Shown here: positions 41,997 to 54,998 of the stretch, one piece after another | How the letters are laid out: the number at the start of each line of letters is the position of its first letter | Numbering within the stretch: the stretch's first letter is position 1 | Origin: Tetrapisispora phaffii CBS 4417 | Taxonomy: Eukaryota; Ascomycota; Saccharomycetes; Saccharomycetales; Saccharomycetaceae | Direction of reading: 5' to 3' | DNA: 64,000 bases | Assembly (NCBI RefSeq): GCF_000236905.1 | Contig: NC_016529.1 | Location: forward strand, 1-64,000 | Notes under the pieces: generated by a model | Told to the model about the DNA's origin: nothing | Database searches by the model: none | The model's input: only the letters and a program-made list of their open reading frames with translations | Program-made: the position numbers and the translations under genes

Positions 41997-44449
41997 GTTT
42001 TTATAAAGTATCACATATATTACGTTACCATATTACATATTTAACGCGGAAATTTATTAGATTTACATTTTTACTTCTTCAATGTTACTCTATCTTGAAA
42101 GTTTGGAGTTGAGTTACGATTCTAAGGCACACTAGCCACCATAAAAAACAGCTTACCATACAAAGCACGGTTTTTATATTGAGCATATAAATTACTAAAA
42201 GAAGCACATCGCCAAGTGAGTATGTAATGGTTATTCAGTTTGAAAATGCAACTGGCCTCTCAATAAATTATCTTGATACGACTTTAACATCAACATCAAA
42301 ACTCAGATGTTTTTTCCTAAAAAAATAGAACTTTTCAACAACGCAATATCCCATCTTACTGTACCCTTATCATAATAAATTCGTATGAATAAATTATATA
42401 AACCATTACAATTTTGTTTCATATCTTTTGTTTACCTCGACAGAGTTGAGTATTAAATAGTGATACACGCTCTTTGAATATTTAATGTCTTGAAATAGTA
42501 GAGATAGTCAACCAATATAATCAGCTGGTATATTATAAGGTTAAATATTAATCGTAACCACCACTGAAGTAGAATATACAAAACTGCTGAACGTGGAGTC
42601 CGGAAGTCAGATACAGAGTGCTTACATGCAGTTAAAAGAACAGTGGAGACACTTTGAGCAATGAAGCGTAAGAGAAGCTCACGCATCTCGTACTCTTAAA
42701 GTGATACCACCAAAACCAGCGACCAGACTATGATGTTGTTACAGGCGGCCGCCGATGAGTTGCTATCAGATCTAACGATAGAGCGGTTCTTTGTCAATTT
42801 AAGTGTACTTGGAACTGGGAATGCATGTTGGTGCTTCTGATCCGGAAGGAAAATATTGGCGACGATATGAGATATTCTTGGCGGCACAGAACCTACAAAC
42901 TATTATGGTCCGTGCAAGAGTCGTGCTTATCTGTCTCAAGATTGTTCCAGCTGTCACCAAGATTCCGTGTGCAAACGTGCGCCTAGGGAGTGATGAAAGC
43001 TCTTATCGAGGCGGCGGCTGCACCGCTATCATGGTTTCTTCAGAGCTGCATCGAGGCCAGCACTATTGCGATGAGGGCTTGCATGAAGAAACGAGCAAAG
43101 CGCCGTTTCAGAACACCGGGGGCAGCTGGCCTCGGTTGAGCCCATACCGAAACCATTGCCACGACAAGGCAGCTCCACCAGGCAACCGTGCCCTGCCGCC
43201 CATCCCGCACCATTCCCTCAAGACCCTCCCTCGAAAGCACATCCAGTGCATCGCATTGCGTTCTCGAGCCGGCCCCGAAACGGCAAAACCCAAATCTCAG
43301 AAAAAGAAACGACAAATCTCAAACGACAGCCGAGGAAACAGAAATAAAACTAATTGGCTGCGGGAGTTTCTGTGCCGTCGTCCCGATCGAGAAAAAGAAA
43401 AAGAAAAAGAAAAAGAAAGGTTCAATTCCCGGAAATGCCCGCTGTCGCTTAAGTCACTGGCTTCGTTCTGTGCAGTGCTGAGAGAAATGTCTTTCCTGAT
43501 AAGATGAGAATGGAGGATGCATATTGGTGTGAGCAGCAGGTGGGATCTGGTGTCTGCCAGCGGTCTGCGGCGGTGGTGATCTGTCACCTTTGCTGCTGCG
43601 ATGGGTTTGCGATGAGCCTACGTCCGAGAGAGATCTGTCCTGGCGTTTTTTTGGATGTCGAGTGATCTAGGAAACGAACCGGCCGTGCATCGAGTCAGAA
43701 TGGGTGGAAAGGGCAGCGTGAGTGCAGGTGCGACTGCGAGAGTGAGTGTGTGTCCCGTCGCGATGCGGCAAATATATGCAGCTGCTCACGGTCGTGACAT
43801 TTCGACAGCGAAAGGTGTGAATTGCTACGCTTTTTTCCCGGCCCTTTTCCTCTCTCTCAGCTTGTGTGCATGCGTTTTCGCTTCCCATCAAGAGCCAGGG
43901 ATTGCGAGCGCAGCAAGCGTTTTCCTCGACGCCATCCAAGTTGTCTATGCGTAAGAATGGTGTTGCGTATTTCATGGATCATCGAACCTGTGTGTCGAAG
44001 CACCTGTCCGCTGCACGCTGCGTTTGCAATACTCCCAGCAGACATTTCGTATCAGTTTCAGGTTCGCTGCACTCGCCTGAATAGCAACCTGGCCGGTTCT
44101 AAAGACAAACAACACTTTAGTTGTTTGGCCATCGAGCATCTTGGAACCACCAGCATCGTCTTAAGAAAAAAATATTGCGACTTTGTTTCCAGCTTGTCAA
44201 AGTTCATGCCATGTTTTTTTTCCTTCAATGAAAACATTTCATGGCAGTTAAACATTCGTTCCATATCGCATATAGTTGCTCGTCGTCAAGCGTTGGTCCT
44301 TTTGTTTGTGCAACTACAACAATCGTTGCCGACTAGAAGTTTCGCTTTGAAGTGAGGTCATCGCCCATCGCCTGAGTCTTCTCAACATACACAATTGCAT
44401 TCAACCAGATCGATACTGGCGAAGGTAGAATATCACTCCGTGTTACTGC
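41997..44449. other. Intergenic region with a GC-rich half
   Basis: 41997-42700 is ordinary AT-rich 3' flank. 42740-44100 is unusually GC-rich, with many overlapping short ORFs on both strands (the longest, 42803-43507, is 234 codons). None has a recognisable domain, so I treat them as a by-product of high GC. GGCGGCCGCCGA at about 42744-42755 contains a Ume6/URS1-like core. 43390-43420 is a GAAAAA-type hexamer repeat. The region may be the long promoter of the zinc-cluster gene. Confidence 0.4.
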
Positions 44450-46900
44450 ATGATGAACGACTCTGTAATTAAGAAAGTGAAGCGAAGAAGAAATACATCG
44501 TTTTATTCTAGAAATGGTTGTCTGCAATGTAAGAAATCGCATAAAAAATGCGACGAGTCCCAACCAAATTGCAATCAATGCACCAGGAAGAAACTAGAGT
44601 GTGTTTATCCGATGAATATCATTGTCGAAAGTTTGAATTCTCAGAACGGATTATGGTCAAAGGAAAGAATGAATAACGGCCACACGCTGTCCACTAATAA
44701 AAACATAAAGGCATTGACATTCGGGAATATAAAACTGCCCAAGCGGTCCACTCTCGGCGCAAATAATAAAGTGGCAAACATGGTTGCCACTGCAGCGAAC
44801 GTTTTTCAATCAAATATACAACGCATGAATCATCCAAATTTAACCACAGACAAACAAACATTACACTCCACTGCATTAGATACAAACGATCACAACGACG
44901 ATCACAATCACGATCACAAGCACAATCACAATCACAAGCACAATCACAATCACAATCACAATCACAATCACAATCACAGACACGTTAAAACGAATAATAA
45001 AAGCTATGATAAGAACACTAAAGTGGACAGTTCCTCTTTTTTCATCAGGGATAGCATAAAAATGATGGAACTATTGAACCATGATGAAGAACTCCATGAC
45101 AATGACGCTTCCACTAAGCACTGTAACAAGGAAAATTTTTAACCTTCAAAGATTCCACTTACAGTTTTCAAATACCGTCAAAGAAATGGCGACACAACAG
45201 ATCGTTAGCCATTTGGTGAATTCCCTGCATTCAAAAAACTATTCTATGAGGTAAAACGACAACATGGAAATAAATCTTGTAAGTTGATCATTATCGTCGA
45301 GGATAGACAATCCATTGATTTCATTCGGAGCATCTGTGAATCAATAAATTGTCACACGTTTTTATGGCTAATGATGAAATTAGTCGAAACGTTTGGAAAT
45401 AGCTTAGAGAGTTAGATAAGAAATATCCCATCATAATAATGCATTGATATATTGCACGATAGCTGTCATAGCTGAGCTTTACCTAAAAAGAAATCATACA
45501 GACCTTTTCGATGCTTGGGAAAGGTATAATAGGATTCCATACATGCAATTATGTGTTGATTTATTGGACAATGCAGAGAACAGTAAAACTAGCAACGATT
45601 TTTCACGTTACACCGCAACGCCTTTCGTTGGATGTTTGCTTTTATTTTCTAATTGTGATTCATTATACGTAAATTGGAGAACACATCTCTTAGCACTTCA
45701 TTCTACAATTTCAAAAGCTGACGAATACGAACCAAAGGCATTGTCCAATATCGTTATCCAAATGATAGAGAAGACGCCTGCTATAATAGCGTTAGAGACT
45801 GGGCTAAATATATGGAGATTTATTCATTAATCACATCAAATGATAGTGCTGACTTATTAAAAAGCGACGACTAACTAGGTGAACTACACTATAAGCCATT
45901 CCAACCACATCCATTAACCTTCGAATACAATGCCATATTCACATTCTTACATAAGATGACACTAATCTTTGAAAGACTATTTACCAAACTAATCGAACTT
46001 AATAATAGAGTTATATTACTATGTGGGAGGCACCTAGTCTATTTCAAATATACTAATAAAAATACGTCTCTAAAGCATGAACTTTATGAATTTCGAAGCT
46101 CATTCATGGATGAAATGAGAGATATGTTTGAGGATAACGAATCTGATGACTACCAGTTCCAAATGTTTGGATACAAAAATCATTTCACTGCCAAGTTATA
46201 TATCAAATTTAGATACTTGGATGAGCAGTTGATGATGCAATTTTTTGTTTGAATTTGGATGAAGCGCAGCCATTACAAACAAGCAAATTGCTTGAATCAA
46301 TCGTAGAGGCATGGTTCGATGTCGAATCTACAGTTTGGTATTTTATCGTTACATGCTACTATTTATTATGGTACATTAGTGTCAATTATGTTGAAAAATG
46401 CTAATTTAGAATCTCGTTTTATCAAAACTCTTAAAAAATTAGAATTCAAAAGTCTCATTTTTAGCTTCAAACTATATCAAAAAATTAAAACATCTGAAGA
46501 GCATTATAGAATCAAAAAGCTATGAAAATATACCTATGCCAAAATATAATTTTTTAATGTGTTACCTGCGTTAACATATGTCATGTGGAAGTTTTTTCAT
46601 TCGAAGCATCCGTATTTTCATTATACTGCCAATATCCCATATTTCTACACGCATATTCTTCAGCTATACAAAGATTTCAGAGAGATCTGGATTAGATCTC
46701 TCAGGGTCCACCAGTTAGAAATTCGGAATTTATCAACTTTGAACAATAGTTTGTTCGAACAGAGAATGTTATTCTATTTTTTACAAGAAAGACATAATAA
46801 CACATCGTTGGGAATGGAGGACATTAATTATGCCTCAGTTTCCCCAGATGTGATGTCTTTATCCAATGCATTATTTATGACGTTAAGGATCATTTGGTAA
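44450..46900 (+). pseudogene. Zn2Cys6 transcription factor, broken by several frameshifts and stops
   Basis: The 5' ORF (44450-45142, 230 codons) encodes a basic stretch (K-R-R-R at 11-14). A canonical zinc cluster follows, with Cys24, Cys27, Cys34, Cys41, Cys44 and Cys51 (C-x2-C-x6-C-x6-C-x2-C-x6-C), as in GAL4-type DNA-binding regulators. The frame breaks at the T-run near 45135. Coding resemblance then continues in separate pieces (about 45136-45250, 45444-45830, 45895-46252, 46319-46525 and 46559-46900) that look like a helical fungal transcription-factor domain. The zinc finger is somewhat like Lys14/Upc2-type proteins; I cannot assign the orthologue. The many breaks make a dead gene more likely than base-call errors. 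A truncated DNA-binding protein could still be made. Confidence 0.65.
44890..44983 (+). repeat. CACAAT microsatellite encoding His-Asn repeat
   Basis: Tandem CACAAT hexamers with occasional GAT or AAG codons encode alternating His and Asn/Asp/Lys at about residues 148-178 of the zinc-cluster ORF. This is a common low-complexity linker type in yeast regulators. Confidence 0.95.
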
Positions 46901-47343
46901 TATTGCATTATCACATTTAGCATCAAAATATGTATGGCTACCATGTATGTGAATTCTTTCCCATTAAAGATCTGTATTTAAAAGCTGCCAAAAAATTATA
47001 AATCCAATTATGAACTTATCATGTAGCTTTGACTGAAACGGTGTTGAGAAACAGATTTTGGTGAGAGAATGTAAAATTACCTATTGAAGTTTGTAATATT
47101 TAATTTTAATGTGATCCATTAACATTGATATATTTATTGGCATTTATTAGAAAATAATAGCGTCACTATCAAGAGCATGGCTTCTAGTCACTGCATGCTG
47201 GTCTGCTTAATTTATTACGATGACAATAACATTATATAATACAGAAAAAATAGTAGATATGATAGATTAGTGGTAACTTGTGTAACTTGTGTTCTTTCAG
47301 ATAAAATCGAGATTTCCAAGTTATGACAAACGACTGAACCACG
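46901..47343. other. Convergent 3' flank of the zinc-cluster relic and DIM1
   Basis: AT-rich, no ORF. It must hold the DIM1 terminator. No other feature seen. Confidence 0.5.
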
Positions 47344-48744
<1,401 letters not shown>

Positions 48745-51414
48745 TTAGGTTGTATATAAACGAATAAATAATGTTGAGAAGATAAATTTTTCACCTTTAG
48801 TATTATATAATGGGATATGCCTGTATCCTTGTTTCACTGTGTCAAGTTTTAAACAACACTCAGCAAGTACTACTGAACTTGTTTTCACTGTGAATTTAAT
48901 AAATGCGAAATAACTGTTGTGCAGTAATGCATTTAAACGAGACTCCCAAATTGGGTTAAATCCATTACCTTTACAGGAGTTTGTCTGAGCTTTATTTTTG
49001 GCCAAAATTGTAGCATTTCTAGAGGTTAATGAATCAATGCAATTCTCTTCGCAAATAAATTCAACAACCACGTATGGCGATAGAACAACATCTTTTGAAT
49101 ACAGTTCCTTTGGTTTATGAAGAAGTTGTGCTGATACTATATCTAACTTAATGTGCAAAGGTTTTGGTTTATAATCATTAGGGATATGTGATATCTCCAT
49201 TGTCTTAGAGACTATAGATATCAAATGGGGTGGTTTTAACTTATATCCTGAATGCAATTGCGAGTTTTTTTCATCTGAAAGTTGAAAGAAAGCTTTATTC
49301 AATTGTTGCCCATAGTCATTGGTTTGCCAATTAGTAGCTACCATTTGAACACCAGACTCCCAGAAAAATACAGGGTTAAAATTCGACGATTTGTATCTAA
49401 AGGCATGTGGATACACCCGAGTTAAATATTTCCTATTATGCTTATTAAAAGATAATTTAAGAGATTCATCTGTGCATAGGTTTAAATACTTCTTTTCGTT
49501 AAAAGAGAAGCAGTGAGTTAATGATTTAGATTCTGGAAGAGATAAATTTCTAAATTTTAAGCCATGTATTCCACAAATACCAAGCAGCTCTTTATGAATT
49601 TCGGTCTCTCGAATCATTTTCAGTCTCTTGATTCTTGTCTTTATACTAGATGAGCTCGACTGTGACACCATACTTTCTGAAGATTGCATTGAACTAGTAT
49701 CGCGTTCGACTTCATAAAGAGATTCATCTGTATCGTAAAATGATCCTGCATGCGAATTAGATGCCTCAATCGTAGAAGCATCTTTGATATCTTGTATATT
49801 TTTAGTTTTTTTAACTTTTACAATGATTTTATGTTTCAGTTTTTCTGGCGAAAGTAAACCAAGTTCAAATTCATTTTCATAAACTAAACTATCACCTAAA
49901 ATTTCATTGAAGATAGAAGCAACTTTTATTTGATTTTGATTGTTACAATTAACCTCAAGTGAAATTATTAGCGGATATGGGGAGGTAATGAACGCATATT
50001 TTCTGATTACGTTTACAACGTTAATCAATGGAATAGCAGATGTTAAAAACCCATGACAGACAACAGGTCCAGACTCGTCATCCCAAATATCAATTTCTAC
50101 ACACCTACATCCATGCTGCAGTGCTTGTATGTATCCTTCCACCGATGGTGTTTCACCATATTGCTTACCTAACAGATATGTATTATGCGAAGAAGCAATA
50201 AAGTAATGATTTATTGGCTTCGAGTAATCTTCCTCAATTTCCTTTAAATATGGCGCAGTTGACAGATATTTAAGGAAATTTGCTTTTGTAATTTTAGTAA
50301 CTGTAGGATTACACAACTTAGAATATAGTAAGTTGATATATTCCTCAGTAAAATTTTCTTTTTGAATATTTAATAGAAAATGTTTAAATCGCCGAAGATC
50401 AAGGTACTGTCCATCATCCTTTGTAATAGATTTCCATAGTTTATCAATTTCTTCTCTTTTCTTTAATAATTTAACGAATATTTGAAATTCTTGGAAATTT
50501 AATAGACCATTATTATTTAAATCAGCAGCTTTAAAGACTTTCAATAAATGACTGGAAGGAAAATAAATATGAAACTTTAGACATAGTTTTTCCACATCTT
50601 CAAAAGATAGTACATCCACTTCCTCATCTTCTCTTTTGAATGATACGGTTGAGTGCCAATGAACTTTAGCAAACTTCTCGTTACCAGGAAGCGCCATACT
50701 TTCCATGAATTCGGACCTATGTTTCACTAGTCCACGAATACACGCATAAACTGTATTGAAATCTTCTGAGTTATTTGCTATAACATGAAGAGCTTTCAGT
50801 TTGTTTGAAACTTCATATATCACGGTAATCCAAAATTTTGCAAATTCATTTGATATTTCATACTCTTCTCTATAGTTTCTTGCCAAGTTACCAATTCGAA
50901 TATCTTTGATCGTATCTATGTCCATTTTCTTCTTACCATCTTTCCAAGTAATCGATTCTAGTCCATTTAATCTCAGAGTCCTCATTTTACTTTTGTTACG
51001 AGTTATCTTCATCATTGGAATACCATTGCGAAACTTCTCACATTCAATGCTCAATTCGTTTGAGATCAACAAATTGCTTGGTTCGTATTGGAAAGCTATG
51101 CTGATCGCCCTAGGAGTAGTCAAGGGACCCACATACGATTGATCATCGTTATTATTATTCAACAAAACGATATCTGATGTCTTTCTAGCCAAGTTTCGTA
51201 ATCCTTTCGACAAGGTGGTGAGCGATATATTGGATGTTCCAACGCTGGAGACATTTGTATCCGAGTAACCTAGGCAACTTCCACTAATATTATCAATATC
51301 CATGTTCTCACCTTCATATATCGTCTCATCTTCACCATTCCTGAAGTCCCCTAGCATATCATCTAAGTTTTCATTTTGCACGTTCTGGAACTTCACTACC
51401 ATGAATGCCACCAA
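48745..51414 (-). CDS. PLC1: Phosphoinositide-specific phospholipase C
   Basis: 889 codons against 869 in S. cerevisiae. The enzyme cleaves PtdIns(4,5)P2 into diacylglycerol and inositol trisphosphate, the source of inositol polyphosphates for nuclear signalling. A PH-like region lies at about 85-240, and an EF-hand loop D-L-N-N-N-G-L-L-N-F-Q-E-F at about 295-307. The catalytic X domain (about 400-545) has S-S-H-N-T-Y and V-C-H-G-F-L supplying the two active-site His. A charged linker (545-610), the Y domain (about 615-715) and a C2 domain to the C-terminus follow. All key motifs are intact. It lies between DIM1 and MDL2, as in the ancestral order, but without ACM1 and KAR9. Confidence 0.96.
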   Translation of the reverse strand: MVAFMVVKFQNVQNENLDDMLGDFRNGEDETIYEGENMDIDNISGSCLGYSDTNVSSVGTSNISLTTLSKGLRNLARKTSDIVLLNNNNDDQSYVGPLTTPRAISIAFQYEPSNLLISNELSIECEKFRNGIPMMKITRNKSKMRTLRLNGLESITWKDGKKKMDIDTIKDIRIGNLARNYREEYEISNEFAKFWITVIYEVSNKLKALHVIANNSEDFNTVYACIRGLVKHRSEFMESMALPGNEKFAKVHWHSTVSFKREDEEVDVLSFEDVEKLCLKFHIYFPSSHLLKVFKAADLNNNGLLNFQEFQIFVKLLKKREEIDKLWKSITKDDGQYLDLRRFKHFLLNIQKENFTEEYINLLYSKLCNPTVTKITKANFLKYLSTAPYLKEIEEDYSKPINHYFIASSHNTYLLGKQYGETPSVEGYIQALQHGCRCVEIDIWDDESGPVVCHGFLTSAIPLINVVNVIRKYAFITSPYPLIISLEVNCNNQNQIKVASIFNEILGDSLVYENEFELGLLSPEKLKHKIIVKVKKTKNIQDIKDASTIEASNSHAGSFYDTDESLYEVERDTSSMQSSESMVSQSSSSSIKTRIKRLKMIRETEIHKELLGICGIHGLKFRNLSLPESKSLTHCFSFNEKKYLNLCTDESLKLSFNKHNRKYLTRVYPHAFRYKSSNFNPVFFWESGVQMVATNWQTNDYGQQLNKAFFQLSDEKNSQLHSGYKLKPPHLISIVSKTMEISHIPNDYKPKPLHIKLDIVSAQLLHKPKELYSKDVVLSPYVVVEFICEENCIDSLTSRNATILAKNKAQTNSCKGNGFNPIWESRLNALLHNSYFAFIKFTVKTSSVVLAECCLKLDTVKQGYRHIPLYNTKGEKFIFSTLFIRLYTT

Positions 51415-51872
51415 ACGAACAAGATATTACGTCTAGGCAACTACTAATATAACCAACTCATCATTCATACTGCAACTACAAAAATCGAGGTCGATATCTT
51501 ATATAGCTCAACGTCCAACACATTATTGAACTGTATCTTCCATTTGTTTCATCTTGTTCCAGCTTTGCATTTTGATGCCTCAACGGCGAAGGCCTTGGAT
51601 ATTTAAGACTTTACAGTAACAAGAGCTCAATGTGGAAAGAATAAAATGAGTTGATTTGGGTTTGGGTAAACGTATTGAATGTGATTAATTATTATTACTT
51701 GAAGTATATATGAGTATATGCCACATGACTTATGTTTATGTAGTAAGTCTAGAAAGGATCATTGCTTTCCCTGGGGGAATAGTGTGATAAAAATGGTGTT
51801 TCTTAACGATGAGCGATACAGGTAGATATTGTGAATAGCTTGCCTGGCGATGTATTTATTATTTTGGGACAG
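51415..51872. other. PLC1 promoter and MDL2 3' flank
   Basis: 460 bases where S. cerevisiae carries KAR9 between PLC1 and MDL2; no KAR9 remnant is seen. No clear regulatory motif was recognised. Confidence 0.5.
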
Positions 51873-54095
51873 CTATATTTTAAGATTTATGGAAGATTTA
51901 TCAGGAAACGGTTGTTTGTCGAGGATATCCTTTTCATCTTGGCTTCTTATGTCGTTTTGCAAAATTTCTTCCTCTAACACGACGTCGACGATTGATTCGT
52001 TGGCAGCATTTTTCTGAGATTCTTGTTCAGGAGTCTCTGCAGGCTTTTCGTTTGGGTTTCTTTCATTTATTGTTGATTTTTCATTCAATAATTGGGACAA
52101 CTCACTTAATGGATTCCCAAATAGTGTTTTAAATTTTCCGATTTCTACCACGGAACCATCATTGCCAAGAACAATCACAATCTCTGATCTCCTGATAGTG
52201 CTCAAACGATGGGCTATACTTATAATCGTGACTTCTTTCTTTTTCATGAGCTTTCCAAAAGTGTAATTAATTGCACTTTCACTTTCAACATCTAGTGCCG
52301 ATGTAGCTTCATCTAGGATCAACACATTTGGTTTCTTAAGTAATGCCCTTGCTATTGCTATTCTTTGCTTTTGACCACCGCTTAGTAGTGTACCGTTTGG
52401 ACCTAATATAGTTTGGTATTGATCTGGGAATTTTGTAATAAAGTTGTGGCAAAAGCATTGTTTAGTTACTCTTCTGATCTCTTCAGCTGTGGCTTCATAA
52501 GTCAAACCATATGTGATATTATCTCTTATGGAACCCGACATTAATATAGGTTCTTGTTGAACAATGCCGATGTGGCGTCTTAAGGATTTACTATTTAATT
52601 TTGAAATATCTTGACCATCGACTGTAATGGTTCCTGCTGTCGGTTTATAATATTTCAATAGCAATGAAGCGATCGTTGATTTACCTCTTCCTGATGGGCC
52701 CACAATACAAACATTAGAACCTGGCTCAATTTTGAAATTCAGCGATTTAAATATCTGGCTGCCTGGTCTTGTCGGGTATGCAAAGGATACGTTTTTAAAT
52801 TCTATTTCACCTTTCCCAGGGATATACTTTTTTCCTGTCGTGGGACTTATCATTGGAATACGATCTGTCAATTCGAACAACCTAGAAGCCGCACCGACAC
52901 CTTGCATAATCTCTGAGTAGAAACTTGACAATCCAAAAACTGCACTTCCTGTTAATTCTGTATACATCATGTAAGCTGTCAAATCTCCAATTGAAAGTCC
53001 GCCATGTAGAACTAAGTATGAACCATATGCCAATACTAATAGGAAGCTCATATCTCCTAATGAACTTGTGATAGTAAACAATTTTGCATTTATGAATGCG
53101 GATTCTTTCCCAACATTGTAAACGTCTTTTATGACATTATTATACCTTTTAATCTCTCTTTGCTCGGCTACAAATGCTTGGACCGTCTTCACACCACTGA
53201 ATTGTTCTTCAGAAACTCTTGTCAATTGGCCTGTTGCTTCTTGCAACTTTCTCGAGTTATCTCTGATGAGTCTACCAAAGTACATACTACTTAGCATTAC
53301 TGGGGGAGTGAAGAATAATAAAAACGCAGAAAGTTCAGGAGATATAGAGACCATCATCCCTACCCCGACACCACCACAAAGCAGTGCTTTGAATCCATCG
53401 GAAACTTTCTGAGTCATCGATCTTGACACTACGTAAGCGTCTGAACCTAGTCTTGATATAAGGTCACCGACTTTGTTATTGTCAAAGAACTCTGCATCTT
53501 GATGGATTGTCTTCTTAATCACTTGTGAACGTAGCCTGGCGACTACCCTCTCACTAAGAACTCTTAACAGCACCACTCTCCCAAAATTAGCGGCAGTCCC
53601 AATCAACAATGCAGCTCCAATACAGCCCAGAAATTCATATAGCGACAGCCCAAACGCAATAGGGGGCAGCTCGCTACTTTCTATACTCAGATCTGCTGAA
53701 CCCAACTCTGCATCTTCTGACTTTGATATTGCATTCTTCAAAAGGTCAAGCACCATCCCGATTACTTTTGGTAAAGACATTCCAATTGTGCAAGAGACCG
53801 TTAACAAGCCCACTGCTATGCAAAGCAGTTTCCAGTCCTTCTTCGCTAGGGATAACAACCGTTTAATATCGTTACCGTCATTACGGGATTTGGGGACTCT
53901 CACTTGAGGTGCAGTTGTTTTCGATGAGGACCACCTCTTCGTTGTGATAGTACATGCGATTTTAACCTCATTTGGTTTGATCGTAATTGCCCTGAAGGAC
54001 AACTTCCTGGTCAGCATCCAACCCTGCATCGTTGAGGGTCTCTGTATTTTAGTCCATGGACCCAAGAGCCTTGTTGCTCTCAATGCTAGCATCAT
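51873..54095 (-). CDS. MDL2: Mitochondrial inner-membrane ABC half-transporter
   Basis: 740 codons (S. cerevisiae Mdl2 773, Mdl1 695). The N-terminal 60-70 residues are rich in Arg, Ser and Thr with few acids, as for a mitochondrial targeting sequence. A six-helix ABC membrane domain follows at about 95-410. The nucleotide-binding domain has Walker A G-P-S-G-R-G-K-S-T at about 465, signature L-S-G-G-Q-K-Q-R at about 570, and Walker B V-L-I-L-D-E-A-T-S-A-L-D. Mdl1 exports peptides; the transport substrate of Mdl2 is not well defined. I assign MDL2 rather than MDL1 because ATP15 is directly upstream, as at YPL270W-YPL271W. The C-terminal 100 residues are low-complexity and charged. Confidence 0.9.
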   Translation of the reverse strand: MMLALRATRLLGPWTKIQRPSTMQGWMLTRKLSFRAITIKPNEVKIACTITTKRWSSSKTTAPQVRVPKSRNDGNDIKRLLSLAKKDWKLLCIAVGLLTVSCTIGMSLPKVIGMVLDLLKNAISKSEDAELGSADLSIESSELPPIAFGLSLYEFLGCIGAALLIGTAANFGRVVLLRVLSERVVARLRSQVIKKTIHQDAEFFDNNKVGDLISRLGSDAYVVSRSMTQKVSDGFKALLCGGVGVGMMVSISPELSAFLLFFTPPVMLSSMYFGRLIRDNSRKLQEATGQLTRVSEEQFSGVKTVQAFVAEQREIKRYNNVIKDVYNVGKESAFINAKLFTITSSLGDMSFLLVLAYGSYLVLHGGLSIGDLTAYMMYTELTGSAVFGLSSFYSEIMQGVGAASRLFELTDRIPMISPTTGKKYIPGKGEIEFKNVSFAYPTRPGSQIFKSLNFKIEPGSNVCIVGPSGRGKSTIASLLLKYYKPTAGTITVDGQDISKLNSKSLRRHIGIVQQEPILMSGSIRDNITYGLTYEATAEEIRRVTKQCFCHNFITKFPDQYQTILGPNGTLLSGGQKQRIAIARALLKKPNVLILDEATSALDVESESAINYTFGKLMKKKEVTIISIAHRLSTIRRSEIVIVLGNDGSVVEIGKFKTLFGNPLSELSQLLNEKSTINERNPNEKPAETPEQESQKNAANESIVDVVLEEEILQNDIRSQDEKDILDKQPFPDKSSINLKI

Positions 54096-54346
54096 GGATT
54101 TCCTGTATGTTCTTATTGTGGCTCTTCACTTTCGGTTGCAGTTCATGTAAGTGTTTTGAGTTGTGGTGTTATTTTTATATGTGAAGATGAACCGGTTCCA
54201 ATAACCGTGCATTAATAGTTAAATAAAGAAACTGATCTTAAAATCTAATATGGATATATCTATTTGCGTAACTGCTACAGAATGGCGTATATATGTACAT
54301 AGGATAAGTAGTGAATATGAGCGTGGGTGCCAGGGGGCGTTGGCGA

Positions 54347-54535
54347 CTAGTCTGAAATAGAGGTTGGCTCACTCTTCGCAGTGCCTTTCTCAAAAATAGT
54401 GTACTTGATATCAGTCTTGGATCTGCTCAAGACAGAATTGGTCTTCAGGTCGTTCTTCAATGACTGACGAACGGTCTTGGCGGCGACCGCCAAGTAGTTC
54501 GAGTAGGTTAAGCCAGCTTTTCTCCAGGTACTCAT
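54347..54535 (-). CDS. ATP15: F1 ATP synthase subunit epsilon
   Basis: 62 codons, exactly the S. cerevisiae length. It starts M-S-T-W-R-K-A-G-L-T-Y-S-N-Y and ends K-S-E-P-T-S-I-S-D, closely following the known protein. The subunit sits in the central stalk of mitochondrial ATP synthase and supports assembly and coupling. A CCAAT box upstream fits respiratory control. Confidence 0.95.
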   Translation of the reverse strand: MSTWRKAGLTYSNYLAVAAKTVRQSLKNDLKTNSVLSRSKTDIKYTIFEKGTAKSEPTSISD

Positions 54536-54702
54536 TGTTTATATGTTTTGGATGTCGAGCGTCGAGTGTCGTGTGTCAGTGTCGAGTGTCGTGTGCGTCT
54601 GTGAGGGTCCAAGGTATACTCTAACCAGCTTCTAAGTAGCAACATCCTTGTTTTATAGTTGAAATCAGCAAGTTCGCGGACGGAAACGGACTTAAAGCAG
54701 CG

Positions 54703-54710
54703 CCATTGGT
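54703..54710 (-). promoter_or_regulatory. HAP2/3/4-type CCAAT box for ATP15
   Basis: CCATTGGT on the plus strand (ACCAATGG on the gene strand), about 170 bases upstream of the ATP15 start. It is close to the T-N-ATTGGY consensus; the first base differs. Confidence 0.5.
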
Positions 54711-54930
54711 TGGTTCGTGAGAAGTGACAGAAGAGCGACAGCAAAGAGCAACGACAGCAACAAGCTTGCTCTTTACTGTCGTTGCTCTTTGGCCCTATCA
54801 CTGGTACGACTGGCATCGCCACGACGACTGTGACACGGCCTTGCTATTTCTGAGGCCATCACGCACAACGCCCAAGTGCATTGCTGCGTACAATACCAAA
54901 CATGCTACAAGGCTGTTTCGCTGGGTGAGG

Positions 54931-54938
54931 TATAAATA
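54931..54938 (+). promoter_or_regulatory. TATA box of the GC-rich orphan gene
   Basis: TATAAATA lies 61 bases before the ATG at 54999, inside otherwise GC-rich DNA. This supports the choice of strand and start. Confidence 0.55.
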
Positions 54939-54998
54939 GAGTGCCTCTGGGGCCAGCAGAACCAGCATCGGGATGCCAACAACCCAACGCTCATCCCA

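Larger units (their letters stand above)
54536..54998. promoter_or_regulatory. Divergent promoter region of ATP15 and the GC-rich orphan gene
   Basis: Contains a GTGTC/GAGTG-rich stretch (54550-54600) just before ATP15, the HAP-type box at 54703-54710, and a TATA box at 54931-54938 for the plus-strand gene. An inverted repeat of AGCAACGACAG-type sequence near 54743-54790 is also visible. Confidence 0.5.

Noticed and set aside
42803..43507. 234-codon plus-strand ORF in the GC-rich island
   Set aside because: No recognisable domain; several overlapping ORFs of both strands show that high GC alone keeps frames open here. Its C-terminus is a GAAAAA repeat.
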